The notes below the pieces were generated by a model. It did not search any database. It was not told the DNA's origin and worked only from the letters and a program-made list of their open reading frames with translations. A stretch of DNA of 40,215 bases from a virus. Shown here piece after piece: positions 13,747-23,754 of this stretch (its first letter is position 1; each line of letters opens with the position of its first letter). A program made the position numbers and the translations under genes. The stretch lies in the IMG/VR virus record IMGVR_UViG_3300047564_001471, positions 1-40,215 of that record, one strand, 5' to 3'.

Positions 13747-14283
13747 TTATCCCATTCCCGCAAACATTTGGATAGCTTTGGCAAGTTTGCCATAGCCTGG
13801 AGCATTCTTGTAATCGTCAGGAGACACAGCCATTTGATTGCTTGTATCTGGAGCCAAAGGATTGAAATCAGTTGGGTTTTGCAGATTTACAGATGATTGA
13901 GGACTGCTTTGTTTAACACCCCAGAAGTCATCAATTTGACCATTGCCATCAGTGTCTTGTGTTGGCATTGGAGCGGCTTGAGGCATTTGAGGAGCACTAG
14001 GAGCGACTGCACCTGGAATGTTTGCGTTAATACCAATTGAAGGCGCAACAGGAGCAGAAACGCCTTGGCCTAAAGCAGGTGCTGGAACAGCCGATGGAAC
14101 TGGACTTGGTGCTGTTGTACCGTCACCAGCCGCAACAATACCTATCAGACTTGCCAATGGACTATTTCTAATCTTGGTAACCGCCGCTTCAACTTTTTTT
14201 CCGGGAGACACGCCTTTGTTCATGTAACGGCGAGGATCTCCGTAGCTTCCAAAGCTAAGACCAAAAGGTGTTTCTTCTGCCAT
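13747..14283 (-). CDS. Pro/Ala-rich structural protein with one EF-hand-like loop (178 residues)
   Basis: The start at 14283 follows AAGGAA. The N-terminus is basic, and residues 55-110 are Ala/Pro-rich. D110-TDGNGQID-D119 is a calcium-binding EF-hand or dockerin-type loop, single and without obvious flanking helices. The C-terminus ends in GYGKLAKAIQMFAGMG. Probably a minor virion protein; calcium may stabilise it. Confidence 0.65.
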   Translation of the reverse strand: MAEETPFGLSFGSYGDPRRYMNKGVSPGKKVEAAVTKIRNSPLASLIGIVAAGDGTTAPSPVPSAVPAPALGQGVSAPVAPSIGINANIPGAVAPSAPQMPQAAPMPTQDTDGNGQIDDFWGVKQSSPQSSVNLQNPTDFNPLAPDTSNQMAVSPDDYKNAPGYGKLAKAIQMFAGMG

Positions 14284-14292
14284 GATGTTTCC

Positions 14293-14997
14293 TTAGAAGC
14301 CAAAGCCCTTGCTGCTTGTACGCTGACCCTGAGTGCCTTGGAAGCTTGGGGTTGTAGAAGCCTGTGGTGTACCGTACACAATAGATGCGTATTTGCTGTA
14401 CAAGTCCATAGGAGCACCAGCACTTGAAATCTGTTGTGCACCAGCGTTCATACCCAAAGTACCTAAGCTTTGACCGCTTTCCAATGCTGTTCTAGCAGCA
14501 CCCATACGGTTAGCTTGTACCTGAGCCTGAGCACCAGCAGCAGCAGTAGCCTGACGTTGAGCATTCAGGGAAGCAAGGTTTCTGTCAGCCAAGGCCATAC
14601 GAGAAGAACCCAAGCCACCAGCAGCACCGTACATGGCGTTTTGACCCAACTGTGACTCACGAGCAGATTCACGACCTGCTTGCAATGCAGCTTGGATCTG
14701 GTTTTGCTCGTACTGAGGGTCAAACAAAGCACCAAGAGTGGAAGCACCACTTCTGACTAGCTCACCGCCCTTTGTAATTGCGCCTTCTGCAACGTCACCA
14801 GCACGGCTATATACGCCTTTAGCAGCCTCGTTGACGTAAGGCTGTGCCAAATCCATGCGCTCTTCAGCACCACCAATGGTTTTTTTGTACTGAGGTAGAG
14901 CTGTGTCTGTCAGAAAACCAGTTTGTGCCCGTAAAAGCTCTTTTTGCTCTTCCGTTACAACTGGTGCGGATGAGGAACTACCTTTACCAAAACCCAT
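14293..14997 (-). CDS. Putative internal virion/ejection protein (234 residues)
   Basis: AAAGGAG precedes the ATG. MGFGKGSSSS leads into a helical Ala/Gln/Gly-rich body with LGSSRMALADRNLASLNAQRQATAAAGAQAQ and a Ser/Gln-rich tail. The Ala-rich amphipathic helices resemble small ejection proteins such as P22 gp7 or cyanophage equivalents in style only. Confidence 0.65.
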   Translation of the reverse strand: MGFGKGSSSSAPVVTEEQKELLRAQTGFLTDTALPQYKKTIGGAEERMDLAQPYVNEAAKGVYSRAGDVAEGAITKGGELVRSGASTLGALFDPQYEQNQIQAALQAGRESARESQLGQNAMYGAAGGLGSSRMALADRNLASLNAQRQATAAAGAQAQVQANRMGAARTALESGQSLGTLGMNAGAQQISSAGAPMDLYSKYASIVYGTPQASTTPSFQGTQGQRTSSKGFGF

Positions 14998-14999
14998 GA

Positions 15000-15299
15000 T
15001 TACACTCCTTTACCAGTTGCAATTTGACTAAATTTGCCGTTTGCAAGAGATCCCTTGCCAGTGGTAGGCATGGGTTGCTGCTGATTATACGGCTGGACCG
15101 TATTTTCGTAAGGGTTTGGCATACCCATTTGTGGTTGACCACCTTGGCTAGGCGTAGTGATCTTTCCGCCTCCTAGGCCCGTCAGGAACTTTTCAAAGTC
15201 ATTTTCTTGACCAGCCTGTTGAGGAATTGAATTAATGCCAGTTCCTTTGCCTGATGGCGGGGACTGAGGCTGCTGTATTTGAGGTGCAAAACCGCCCAT
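15000..15299 (-). CDS. Gln/Pro/Gly-rich small structural protein (99 residues)
   Basis: Low-complexity protein (MGGFAPQIQQPQSPPSGKG...QPYNQQQPMP) with one short ordered stretch, ENDFEKFLTGLGGGKI. GGAG lies 6 bases before the start. Tight packing with the genes on both sides (3-base gaps) supports expression in the late operon. Function unknown. Confidence 0.6.
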   Translation of the reverse strand: MGGFAPQIQQPQSPPSGKGTGINSIPQQAGQENDFEKFLTGLGGGKITTPSQGGQPQMGMPNPYENTVQPYNQQQPMPTTGKGSLANGKFSQIATGKGV

Positions 15300-15301
15300 A
15301 A

Positions 15302-15568
15302 TTAACTCCTAGCCAAATCAACGTAATGCCACAAATCTTCGTTTCTGTATGTCCCGACAGGTTTATCAGGACACCAATCCAAGGGGGGTCCATTTAATTC
15401 ATCGTACTGTTCACCAGAAACAATGAATGTTTGGAATTGTTGTGGGATAACCCAGTTCCCATTGGCTTCTTTTTTGCCAACAAGAAACCTGATTTGAATC
15501 CCAGGGGACTCTTCAATCAAGTTGATGTCTTCTGTAACTGTGGTTTCTGGGATAACAACTGTTCTCAT
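15302..15568 (-). CDS. 88-residue hypothetical protein of the late operon
   Basis: MRTVVIPETTVTEDINLIEESPG...IRFLVGKKEANGNWVIPQQFQTFIVSGEQYDEL is a beta-rich fold, and DLWHYVDLARS closes it. The ATG at 15568 follows the upstream stop by two bases; the longer frame would need a TTG inside that gene. Small beta proteins next to fibres can be fibre adaptors, but there is no direct evidence. Confidence 0.65.
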   Translation of the reverse strand: MRTVVIPETTVTEDINLIEESPGIQIRFLVGKKEANGNWVIPQQFQTFIVSGEQYDELNGPPLDWCPDKPVGTYRNEDLWHYVDLARS

Positions 15569-15570
15569 GA

Positions 15571-17250
15571 TTATGACCAAACTGGTATGTAAAGTGTTGT
15601 TGAATCAATCTGAATGGTCATCCACACGTTTGTAGATGCTCCTCCAGGCTTAACCCCTGAAAAGGTTGCAGCAGAAGCTCCAGTAGACGTACCACTGACA
15701 AACCGCAACTGGTTGCTTGTTGTACCAATTAAGGTACGGGCAGAGTCTGCATACAAGTTAACAACCCTAGCGTTGCTGCTTGTAATCATTGGACCATTTA
15801 CAGATAGTGCAGTACCGCCACCAGTGTTGGTGCATTCCATGCCATATCCTGATGCTGATGAGTTTGAAAAGAACCCACCAGAACCACTATTACCAGCACT
15901 ATTTCCAACAACGCCATAGCTTCTTGCCAAGCTGTTTGCAATACCAAGAACGCCTACGTTAACGCCACTAAGGTTTGATGTTGCATAACCAAAATGCCCT
16001 GTTCTTGCATCACCAACAGCATTGGTTGCAGCAAATGCAGCAGAACTGTAGTCAACGTTATAAGTGGTTCCAGCAACAGTTACAGGAATTGTTGTTGGGT
16101 TGTTGCCATTAAATAAAGCATCTCCATCAGTGTTTACATCACCACGGAAAATACCGTTGTTGAAGAACACATCGCCTGTTGTTCTTTGAATGTAGTAACC
16201 AGCAGTTCCATACGATGATGGGACTCCAAAGGTCGGAGGGTTAGATCCGTTCCAGTTATCAGACCTGATGTCTTGGAAGACAGATGCAGCAGTAGGAGTA
16301 CCCCAAGATGTTCGATTAGCAGGAACACCATCAAGCGTTGATGAACTTGAGTTGTAACGACCAAAGCTGTACCAAAGCACCTCACCAACAGACACAGCAG
16401 GAGCCGTCAAAGACCATCCAGCAGGGGCTGTAGGACCAATTGTGTTAGCAGGAGTGCTGGGAGCAACACCAGCTTGGCTTTGAACCAAGTAAGCAGTCAA
16501 AGAACTTAGGCCATTGTCGCCAGTTGGACCATCATCACCGTTGTAAGAAAACGCATACAAGGGATACAAAACATTGGTCCAATCCAAGGTTGATGTCACT
16601 GTATTGGCATTGACTACCAAAGGAATGGTGATTGCCCACAGATAGCTACCAGGGGTGGTGTTTGTTATCGGTGCTGTTGTCCAACCAGCAGGTGCTGAGT
16701 AAGCACCAGTAGCCCATGTGTACGTTGATGTCGTTGATGGTCTTGCAGGAGGAGTGGATGTTGATGTCCAGATGTAAATCGATGGAGCAGCAGTGTTGTA
16801 AGCAGTGGTCGTAGTGACAACATCCAAATCAATTGATGATCCAGAATCTTGCAGATACGTTGAGTCAGGAGCAACTGTGTCAACAACAAAGTTAATTTGA
16901 CGGCCACCATTGGTTTGGTAGAACAAAAACTTGGTTGTACTGAAACCACCAACAACTTTATTCCAAATGTAGTCTGCTGGGTTGGATGACTCAGTGGTGT
17001 CGTTTGTGTTTCTTATGCCGTAGTAATCACGGTTTGTAGGACTGTTGCTGAAGTTAACCGAACCATCAGCGCTGTCAGCATACTTAACCGCCAAATACCT
17101 GTACAAGTAAGCAATGATGATCCCTGATGGACCACTGATCTCTCCGCTGTTAGGGTCAGCAGAAAGGTTTGCTCCAAAGTTTGCAAGCAAGTAATTGATG
17201 GAGTCAGCCATCTCAGATGGCAGAGCATCATTGTTTAGTAAGAATGGCAT
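15571..17250 (-). CDS. Tail fibre / receptor-binding type protein (559 residues)
   Basis: The N-terminal helix (LNNDALPSEMADSINYLLANFGANL) is followed by Thr/Ser/Gly-rich beta repeats including two SYLWAI/YTWATGAY-PAGWTTAP modules. A segment TTGDVFFNNGIFRGDVNTDGDALF recalls the central domain of lambda J-type host-specificity proteins. The C-terminal part has bacteriophage-fibre-like Ala/Gly/Asn repeats. It starts in a TAATG overlap with the upstream gene. Probably a trimeric tip fibre that contacts the host surface. Confidence 0.75.
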   Translation of the reverse strand: MPFLLNNDALPSEMADSINYLLANFGANLSADPNSGEISGPSGIIIAYLYRYLAVKYADSADGSVNFSNSPTNRDYYGIRNTNDTTESSNPADYIWNKVVGGFSTTKFLFYQTNGGRQINFVVDTVAPDSTYLQDSGSSIDLDVVTTTTAYNTAAPSIYIWTSTSTPPARPSTTSTYTWATGAYSAPAGWTTAPITNTTPGSYLWAITIPLVVNANTVTSTLDWTNVLYPLYAFSYNGDDGPTGDNGLSSLTAYLVQSQAGVAPSTPANTIGPTAPAGWSLTAPAVSVGEVLWYSFGRYNSSSSTLDGVPANRTSWGTPTAASVFQDIRSDNWNGSNPPTFGVPSSYGTAGYYIQRTTGDVFFNNGIFRGDVNTDGDALFNGNNPTTIPVTVAGTTYNVDYSSAAFAATNAVGDARTGHFGYATSNLSGVNVGVLGIANSLARSYGVVGNSAGNSGSGGFFSNSSASGYGMECTNTGGGTALSVNGPMITSSNARVVNLYADSARTLIGTTSNQLRFVSGTSTGASAATFSGVKPGGASTNVWMTIQIDSTTLYIPVWS

Positions 17251-18863
17251 TAGAAGGCATCCTCAACAATAGTGGCTTGCCAGTTCAAAGCAGTCAAATT
17301 CCAAGTGTTTGTGGCATCGTTTGACTCAACCTTGACAGACACAGTGCGAACAGCATTTTGCTGAGTTGTTACCCAAGGACTGTTGGTATCAATTTGTGTA
17401 GTTCCTGTTTGACCGTATGTCGGTGTTTGTGCAGTGGAATTAGCACCACCAACAGCAATGTTGATGCCACCACTACCAGAAATCTCAGGAAGCAATCTGT
17501 GTGTGTAAACCTTAGAACTGTATGGAACAGGACCCCTATCCGACTGCAAAACCACGTTGGTACGCTCAAACAAAGCAGGAATTGCTGCTGAGTTAATAAA
17601 CGAGTTACCAATATTGGTCTGAATCAGCTTCTGGCTTGCTACACCACCACGAGCATAGGTCACCACACGAGATGCCTTCTTGAACGAACCAGAGATGAAC
17701 TGAGGACCTTCTGCACCCATGCAAGCGTCTTCAATGTCTTTAGGAGCATTCCAAATCTGCAAGTCATAACGGTATGACAGCATCTTGTTGCAGTAACCAG
17801 TAGAAGTCAGGTCGGGATAGTAAATCTCAATCTGGTTCTTCTGAGTGTTGTTGACCATAAAGATACGGTCAGAGTAAGTTGTACTCAGGTTGCTGTAAAA
17901 GTAGTTCTTGACCTTCTGGTTGCCCAAGGATTGGAAGTTTGAACCATCAAACACCCAGATGTCTCTTGAATCAAGACCGTAAACATTTGAATCAGCATTT
18001 GACCAGCAGTTGTTGTTGATCAAACCACGGCCTTGGTTAAGCAAACGAATGCCGAACACTGGGGCTGTAGAGTTCTGATAGTTGATTGGTGAAAAAACAA
18101 CAGTATCCCAATACGAGCATACGTAGAAATTACCACCAAGCATAAACCCGTCAATCAATGGACCACGAACAGGAACCTCTTGTTCGTTAGCCACGTTAGA
18201 CAAGGTTGGCTCCCATGTACCGGGGTAACCAGTTTGAGCAAAAGGCTGTGACCAACGTACCGTTGTAGGGTAGTTGTATTCAATACCACCGATAACTTTG
18301 GTAATGTTGCCAGCAACTAAGAGGTTGCCCAAGTTGGGTGAGGAATAGTTCCTGACAAACCCAGCAGTTGTTTTGGTAACCCCAGGTTCGTAATTCCAAT
18401 TAGCATCAACCTCAATGGTGATTTCATTGGCCGTAGATGTGAAATACATCGGGTTGTTCAGCGTGTCATTGATAAAGAACACGCCACCAACAACAGACAT
18501 GGTGATATTTAGATCAGCAGTGTAACCAGCAAGGAAAACACTGGGATTTGCACCAACACCTGGGGTAATGTTACTGATACCCGCAGAGGTAATCATGTAC
18601 CAGCGACCCTGACTAGAAGAGTCTCTGGTTGCAACAATGTAAACCCACTGAGTTTCCGAACGATACCCACCCTCCATGAAGATAGGCTCGTTAGGAATAA
18701 CGCTCAGTATCTCTTCTTCACCAAAGATCTTTTTGATGCCACGTACATCAGCCTCAACATTAAGTCCGTTGTTGTATTCATTTGGACCAAGAGCATTACT
18801 CGGTACATCTGGAGTAAATGACATGTTGGTAAATGGAGTCCGTAAACGGATGTAATCAGACAT
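17250..18863 (-). CDS. Tail hub protein resembling packaged-DNA stabilisation gp10 (537 residues)
   Basis: The N-terminus (YIRLRTPFTNMSFTPDVPSNALGPNEYNNG when joined, then LNVEADVRGIKKIFGEEEIL) and the long all-beta body with repeated aromatic strands fit the P22 gp10/beta-propeller tail hub group. The ATG at 18863 is preceded by AAGGAT at 6 bases; the longer frame reaches past it without a ribosome binding site. It would plug or extend the portal-connector channel. The assignment is by style and context, not by a decisive motif. Confidence 0.6.
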   Translation of the reverse strand: MSDYIRLRTPFTNMSFTPDVPSNALGPNEYNNGLNVEADVRGIKKIFGEEEILSVIPNEPIFMEGGYRSETQWVYIVATRDSSSQGRWYMITSAGISNITPGVGANPSVFLAGYTADLNITMSVVGGVFFINDTLNNPMYFTSTANEITIEVDANWNYEPGVTKTTAGFVRNYSSPNLGNLLVAGNITKVIGGIEYNYPTTVRWSQPFAQTGYPGTWEPTLSNVANEQEVPVRGPLIDGFMLGGNFYVCSYWDTVVFSPINYQNSTAPVFGIRLLNQGRGLINNNCWSNADSNVYGLDSRDIWVFDGSNFQSLGNQKVKNYFYSNLSTTYSDRIFMVNNTQKNQIEIYYPDLTSTGYCNKMLSYRYDLQIWNAPKDIEDACMGAEGPQFISGSFKKASRVVTYARGGVASQKLIQTNIGNSFINSAAIPALFERTNVVLQSDRGPVPYSSKVYTHRLLPEISGSGGINIAVGGANSTAQTPTYGQTGTTQIDTNSPWVTTQQNAVRTVSVKVESNDATNTWNLTALNWQATIVEDAF

Positions 18864-18898
18864 AAAGATCCTTGTTTTTTGACAGCGAGAAACAAGAT

Positions 18899-19207
18899 TT
18901 AGGTTGATGCTACCCAAGGCATACCAGACTCCTGCACAGGGTTGATCTGTGCATCAATTTGGCTTTGCAGACTGGCTTCCACAGTGTCTTTGCCAAGGCT
19001 TGTCTGTACCCAGCCCACCACCATCTCTTGCGTCAGTTGGTCGTAGGGCACATAAGTTTCACCGGGCTGCTCTGTGTAGCCCACAGTGCCGTATGTCGAG
19101 GCGTTGTATGTGCCATCAGTGGCTGATACGTTGTAATGCACTGTCACCACAAAGCCATCAGCAGTGAGGCGATCCATGTTGACGATTGTCCAAGTGTAAT
19201 TTGTCAT
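18899..19207 (-). CDS. 102-residue fibre-associated protein
   Basis: MTNYTWTIVNMDRLTADGFVVTVHYNVSATDGTYNASTYGTVGY is a pattern I associate with small phage proteins encoded beside tail fibres. Acidic-aromatic C-terminus ending PWVAST. AAGGAG lies 8 bases before the ATG. It may cap or assemble the fibre; function unproven. Confidence 0.7.
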   Translation of the reverse strand: MTNYTWTIVNMDRLTADGFVVTVHYNVSATDGTYNASTYGTVGYTEQPGETYVPYDQLTQEMVVGWVQTSLGKDTVEASLQSQIDAQINPVQESGMPWVAST

Positions 19208-19209
19208 GT

Positions 19210-19458
19210 TTAAACTCCTTGATTAGCTTGAGCCGCTTGATAAGCCGCAATCACTTCAGCAGTCCAAGCCGCATTGCAGATTGCAACAACATTAGCGGGA
19301 ACGCCTGTCAGGTCTTGTGCGGGTGTGAGGCTTGAACGATGGTAGGTTTGGCTTAGTTGAACGCCATCTTCCATGATGCGTGTTGCCTCACGATAGAGAA
19401 CTGTGCCGTTTTCTTGAACGACAATTTGGTCAATTACAGTTTGTTTTGTTAAAGACAT
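19210..19458 (-). CDS. 82-residue fibre-associated protein
   Basis: Starts MSLTKQTVIDQIVVQENGTVLYREATRIMEDG, a beta hairpin region found in small proteins near phage fibres, then DLTGVPANVVAICNAAWTAEVIAAY as helices. AAAGGAA precedes the ATG. Just downstream of the giant fibre gene, it may be an assembly factor. Confidence 0.68.
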   Translation of the reverse strand: MSLTKQTVIDQIVVQENGTVLYREATRIMEDGVQLSQTYHRSSLTPAQDLTGVPANVVAICNAAWTAEVIAAYQAAQANQGV

Positions 19459-19497
19459 TTTGATTTCCTTTGTGTTTGACTAAGCCATCTGACCTAG

Positions 19498-22400
19498 TTA
19501 AGTTGTGAAATATGTAATACACATACGATAATTGACCCCTGCAACAAGCGGGCTTCCACCAGTGTATAAATATGTGTCTGCTCTTGTTGAACTAGCGGAA
19601 ACAATAGATACAAGTTGATTGCCATCATTAGCTCTTACACCATACCCTGCAACATCGCTCGTTGCAGAACCAACAGTAAAAGGAAGATTTGTTACAGCAA
19701 AACCAGTACCCCCAGTTCCTAGTGTGGTTACATTTACTGTATAGGTAACACTAACTGTTTGACCTATCTTTACATATTTTCCAGTACAAGTTCCAACAGT
19801 TGTAAAAGTTCCAGTAATAGCAACTACTGTTGGTGTCCAAGTCCCCTCCTCATAGTCATCCAGCGTGTTGGCGTTGGCTGATGCGACTTGAGTTGCGGGG
19901 AACTGAATCTGTCCAACAGCACCAGCACCTGTGCCAATGTCTAGTACCCCCGCGCTGGTGATACGGGCGCGTTCGGTGTCGTTAGTAAAGAACAAAACAG
20001 GGCCATTGGCGCGGTTGTGGAACCACATCTCAGAACCTGAGTGGTAAATGCTTCCTGAATTTGCAGAAGCCACAGACAAGTTAAAGATAGCGCTAGATGA
20101 ACCACCAAGTGTTATGTTTCCACGACCACCAGAACTGTTTTGAATTGTTGTAGTATTTATTGCAAGCTGAGAACTCGCATCCAGCGTCATCGCCTGAGTG
20201 AAGCTAATAGCGTCACCTGCTGTGCCGGAGGGGGCGGTGTACCAAAGGTGTTTACCACCGTCTTGCGCGTAGCGAGTAGCAAGCCCGTCGGCAATATAAA
20301 CAGCAGAGCCGCCAGAGTTAATTAGTGTGTTGGCATACACGTTGGTTTCGGATGCGTTATTTGTTCTGCCGCCAAAAGCAGAGCCAAGACCAACTTGGAT
20401 TACACGCTCAGAACTAAACCAAGCACTCGGAGTAACTCCCAAGCCGAGGTTGCCGGAGGAGTCGAGGCGCATACGCTCGGCAAGCGTTGCACTTCCTCTA
20501 GTGCTAAAGGCTAAAACCGAATCACCGCTTGCAGGTGCAAAACTATTGATGGCCGCAATACCCGCATTACCAGCAGATGGTTCTGTATTAAATGCAATAC
20601 CAGCATAGCCGCTTGCCGTGCTGTTTGAAATCGTCAAAACATTTCCGGTAGACGATGATGTGTAGGCAGTTCCGCTTGCAATAGTGGCTTGCAGTTTTGT
20701 AGCAGGCGAACTCGTCCCAATCCCCAGCCCTGTGCTGTTCAGGCGCATTTGTTCTGTTCCGGCGCGTTGGAAAACTAAGCCAGAGCCGTAGTAATCATTT
20801 AGGTATGCAGTTCCATTAGAACCATCAACACCAAGTTGGACATAAGCCGCTGTAGGACTTGCGCCACCAACTTGAATGTAAACTTTAGATGCGGTTGCAT
20901 CGTAAGCAGCAACAGAAGCACCAGTATTGCCGCTTGTGTTTACAAAAAATCTGCTTCCATCAAACGTCAGCGCAGACCCAGTGGTCAGGACTTTGCTGCC
21001 GTTGAGGTAGGCCACGCCGTTGGCTGTGCCGCCTGAAAGGTTTGCCGTTCCTGACAAATACAGGTTACGCCACTCATGGCTGTTTCTGCCAAGGTCGTAT
21101 GTGTTTGAAGTTGTAGGTGTGAACTCAGACGCAATACGAGCTGTGAAATTCACCTCATCTGTATTACTGCTGCCAAGAGTGGTGTTGTCATTGACCGTCA
21201 GGCTGGTCAATGTTGCTGTACCACCAGTAATAGCAACAGCATTAGCGTTCTGAGTCGCAATAGTGCCCAAACCACCAATGTCAGCAGTTGTCAGAACAAC
21301 AGCACCTGTACGACCAGCAACAGAAGTTACCGTGTTGGATTGGTCAATCTTTTGCCAAGCAGTACCATTGAAAATCAACCAATCGCCAATTTGCCAATCA
21401 GTAATGCCGTCAATGTTTGTTGAACCAGCAACAGAAACAACGTAGTAGTACCCGTTTACACCAACACCAGATGTGATCGTTGGGGTGTTTGTACTTGCAT
21501 TCCAAGTACCCTGGTAACTGATTGTCCCGGTAATCGTTACCCAAGATGCGTCAGTTCCGTTAGTTGTCAAAAACTTACCGGAGTTAGATGTCTGAGATGG
21601 TGCAAGTGCATTAAACGCAGCATTTGCCGTTGTCTGACCTGTACCACCATTGGCAATACCCAAAGTGCCATCAAGCGTGATAACACCAGCAGCCGTAATA
21701 GGACCACCAGAAGTTGTAAGTCCTGTTGTGCCACCAGACACATCAATACTAGTGACAGAACCAACACCACCACCAGCAACCCACTGAACATCACTTGATG
21801 ACAGGTTAACCGCCAGAACCTTACCCGCATTACCAGCGTAAGAAGGCAAAATCCAATCAGGACCCAACAACTGCACAGCACCCAACGTCAGATCAACGCC
21901 GTTGACGTTAACGCTGTCATTGTCCAGTGAAGCATTTGGGATGTTGGTCAGTGTATTGCTTGCACCACTGATTGTTTTATTGGTCAGTGTTTGCGTATCT
22001 GACAAACCCACTGCACCAAGATTAGTACGAGCAACAGACGCTGAGGAAGCACCTGTACCGCCATCAGCAACAGCCAAGTCAGTGATTCCAGTGATCGAAC
22101 CACCAGTAATGGCTACAGAACTTGCATCTTGCGTAGCAATAGTGCCAAGGCCAAGGTTTGTTCTTGCATTGGCCGCTGTAGAAGCACCAGTACCACCATT
22201 GGCAACAGCAACAACACCAGACACGTTGCCAGCAGTACCAGAAATATCACCTTGAATGGTTTGGGTGAAAGTCTTAACGCCACCAATGGTTTGGTTGTTA
22301 ATCAGATCAACAAGGTTAGAGCCTGTCAGTTGTGTCCAAGCACCAGACTGCTTGAAATACAAAGACTGAGGCGTTGTGGCCGTATCAATATACAACTGAC

Positions 22401-22752
22401 CATTCAAACCAGTACCAGCAGATGGAACGCCAGATGCCGACAAGATTGGCAAACCAGATCCGGTCATCAATCCTGGTACTGACCATGTGAAAGTCGCTGC
22501 ATCTCGTGAATCAACAATCGTAATTGACACCCACACTTGGTTTACAGGAGCCGCTGGTGGAGCATTTAGCCATCCAGTAGGGGCTGTACCAGTATTGGTC
22601 GAAAAACTCCAAGAACCCCCCGTAGGAGTAGCCGGAGCAGTTGCCGAATCTTGGAAGATGAACCATTCAAAGTAAGTGCCGCCAGAAGCAGCACCAATGC
22701 CATACAAACCAGTGGATTCTGATACAGAACCGTAGAGGCTACCTGTTGCCAT
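19498..22752 (-). CDS. Large tail fibre protein with GGTGA-x-ARTNLG repeats (1084 residues)
   Basis: Contains several phage tail-fibre repeats: VANGGTGASTAANARTNLG, VADGGTGASSASVARTNLG and IANGGTGQTTANAAFNAL. There are also SDTQTLTNKTISG and many Gly/Ser/Thr/Asn beta segments, and DYEEGTWTPTVV near the end. No C-terminal intramolecular chaperone peptidase motif was recognised. The N-terminus (MATGSLYGSVSESTGLYGIG) would attach to the virion. Probably the main adsorption fibre. Confidence 0.88.
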   Translation of the reverse strand: MATGSLYGSVSESTGLYGIGAASGGTYFEWFIFQDSATAPATPTGGSWSFSTNTGTAPTGWLNAPPAAPVNQVWVSITIVDSRDAATFTWSVPGLMTGSGLPILSASGVPSAGTGLNGQLYIDTATTPQSLYFKQSGAWTQLTGSNLVDLINNQTIGGVKTFTQTIQGDISGTAGNVSGVVAVANGGTGASTAANARTNLGLGTIATQDASSVAITGGSITGITDLAVADGGTGASSASVARTNLGAVGLSDTQTLTNKTISGASNTLTNIPNASLDNDSVNVNGVDLTLGAVQLLGPDWILPSYAGNAGKVLAVNLSSSDVQWVAGGGVGSVTSIDVSGGTTGLTTSGGPITAAGVITLDGTLGIANGGTGQTTANAAFNALAPSQTSNSGKFLTTNGTDASWVTITGTISYQGTWNASTNTPTITSGVGVNGYYYVVSVAGSTNIDGITDWQIGDWLIFNGTAWQKIDQSNTVTSVAGRTGAVVLTTADIGGLGTIATQNANAVAITGGTATLTSLTVNDNTTLGSSNTDEVNFTARIASEFTPTTSNTYDLGRNSHEWRNLYLSGTANLSGGTANGVAYLNGSKVLTTGSALTFDGSRFFVNTSGNTGASVAAYDATASKVYIQVGGASPTAAYVQLGVDGSNGTAYLNDYYGSGLVFQRAGTEQMRLNSTGLGIGTSSPATKLQATIASGTAYTSSSTGNVLTISNSTASGYAGIAFNTEPSAGNAGIAAINSFAPASGDSVLAFSTRGSATLAERMRLDSSGNLGLGVTPSAWFSSERVIQVGLGSAFGGRTNNASETNVYANTLINSGGSAVYIADGLATRYAQDGGKHLWYTAPSGTAGDAISFTQAMTLDASSQLAINTTTIQNSSGGRGNITLGGSSSAIFNLSVASANSGSIYHSGSEMWFHNRANGPVLFFTNDTERARITSAGVLDIGTGAGAVGQIQFPATQVASANANTLDDYEEGTWTPTVVAITGTFTTVGTCTGKYVKIGQTVSVTYTVNVTTLGTGGTGFAVTNLPFTVGSATSDVAGYGVRANDGNQLVSIVSASSTRADTYLYTGGSPLVAGVNYRMCITYFTT

Positions 22753-22761
22753 TTTGTTTCC

Positions 22762-23745
22762 TTACTTAAACGAGTATCTGTATGTACGTGGCTGGAATTC
22801 AGATGTCAGATGCTGATCACCACCACGCCACTTGCCTTTGTAGTTCTGATCTTCAATCAGACCATACGAGTCATCAAAGCGAGCAAGCCACTTTTGGGCT
22901 TCTTCTGTGTTTTTGTTCTTGTCGTAGTACGCTTGCAACGTACCATACATGTAACCTTCTGGGAAGGATGCCAAGATACCATTGCTTTGTACAACAGGAT
23001 CAGTCGCATCACCAGTAGGGCTAAACAAAAATGGAAATGTCTTTTGATAGTACGCCTTGATTGTGACGTTATCGCCGGGGTTTGGCGTAAACACATAGTT
23101 AGGACCGACTTCAGAAAAAGAAGCTCGAATAACCCGTGGAACACCAAAAGGTCGAACGTACAACTGGTCAATCATCCTACGGCGAATGATCTCCCGGTCA
23201 CCAACCCTGTCATACACAATCCAAGGACCCAATGAACTAGCACCTGGAGGCTGGTTAGATGGTGGGCTTTCTTGGAAGAACAGAATAGGGAAAACCATGT
23301 CAGCAGGAATGGGAGCCATGCCTTCTGAATTGGTTGTCAGGATAGATGGGTTGTTGGCATCGTAAGGATTTGAACGCAGAGCAGGAAGCTCAATCGTTCG
23401 CATCTTCAATTCGCACAATTGAATGCTTGCCATGATCTCAGCAGAAGACTGAGATGGGATCTTTAAGATGGTTGATGGAAATGTCAGGTTATCCCAAACG
23501 CCATCTGGATCACTGACTGTCACCGCTGTTCCGTTTACGCTTAAAACAGCAGTAAATGGGAGCATTGTGCTTACGCCGATAAAGTCTCCAGGAACGATGC
23601 TTGATGCAGCAGATGCTGAAGTCGTGATAACACTTGTTGTAGTGTTATAGGAAGCAGCGGTGATGGTCAATGCAGAAGGAATCGCTCCTACCCACTGAGC
23701 TATACGACTAACCAACGTATTAGCGGATTGAATAAAGAGCGACAT
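22762..23745 (-). CDS. Head-tail connector/adaptor-like protein (327 residues)
   Basis: The N-terminus is beta-rich (ITAASYNTTTSVITTSASAAS...GDFIGVS). The C-terminal half has IYDRVGD-type strands, FPEGYMYGTLQAYYDKNKNTEEAQKWLARFDDSY, a helical pattern typical of phage adaptor proteins, and an Arg/Tyr-rich tail (TYRYSFK). AAGGAC precedes the ATG. Placed after the capsid gene, it probably forms the ring under the portal, as P22 gp4 or similar. Confidence 0.6.
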   Translation of the reverse strand: MSLFIQSANTLVSRIAQWVGAIPSALTITAASYNTTTSVITTSASAASSIVPGDFIGVSTMLPFTAVLSVNGTAVTVSDPDGVWDNLTFPSTILKIPSQSSAEIMASIQLCELKMRTIELPALRSNPYDANNPSILTTNSEGMAPIPADMVFPILFFQESPPSNQPPGASSLGPWIVYDRVGDREIIRRRMIDQLYVRPFGVPRVIRASFSEVGPNYVFTPNPGDNVTIKAYYQKTFPFLFSPTGDATDPVVQSNGILASFPEGYMYGTLQAYYDKNKNTEEAQKWLARFDDSYGLIEDQNYKGKWRGGDQHLTSEFQPRTYRYSFK

Positions 23746-23754
23746 GGATTGTCC

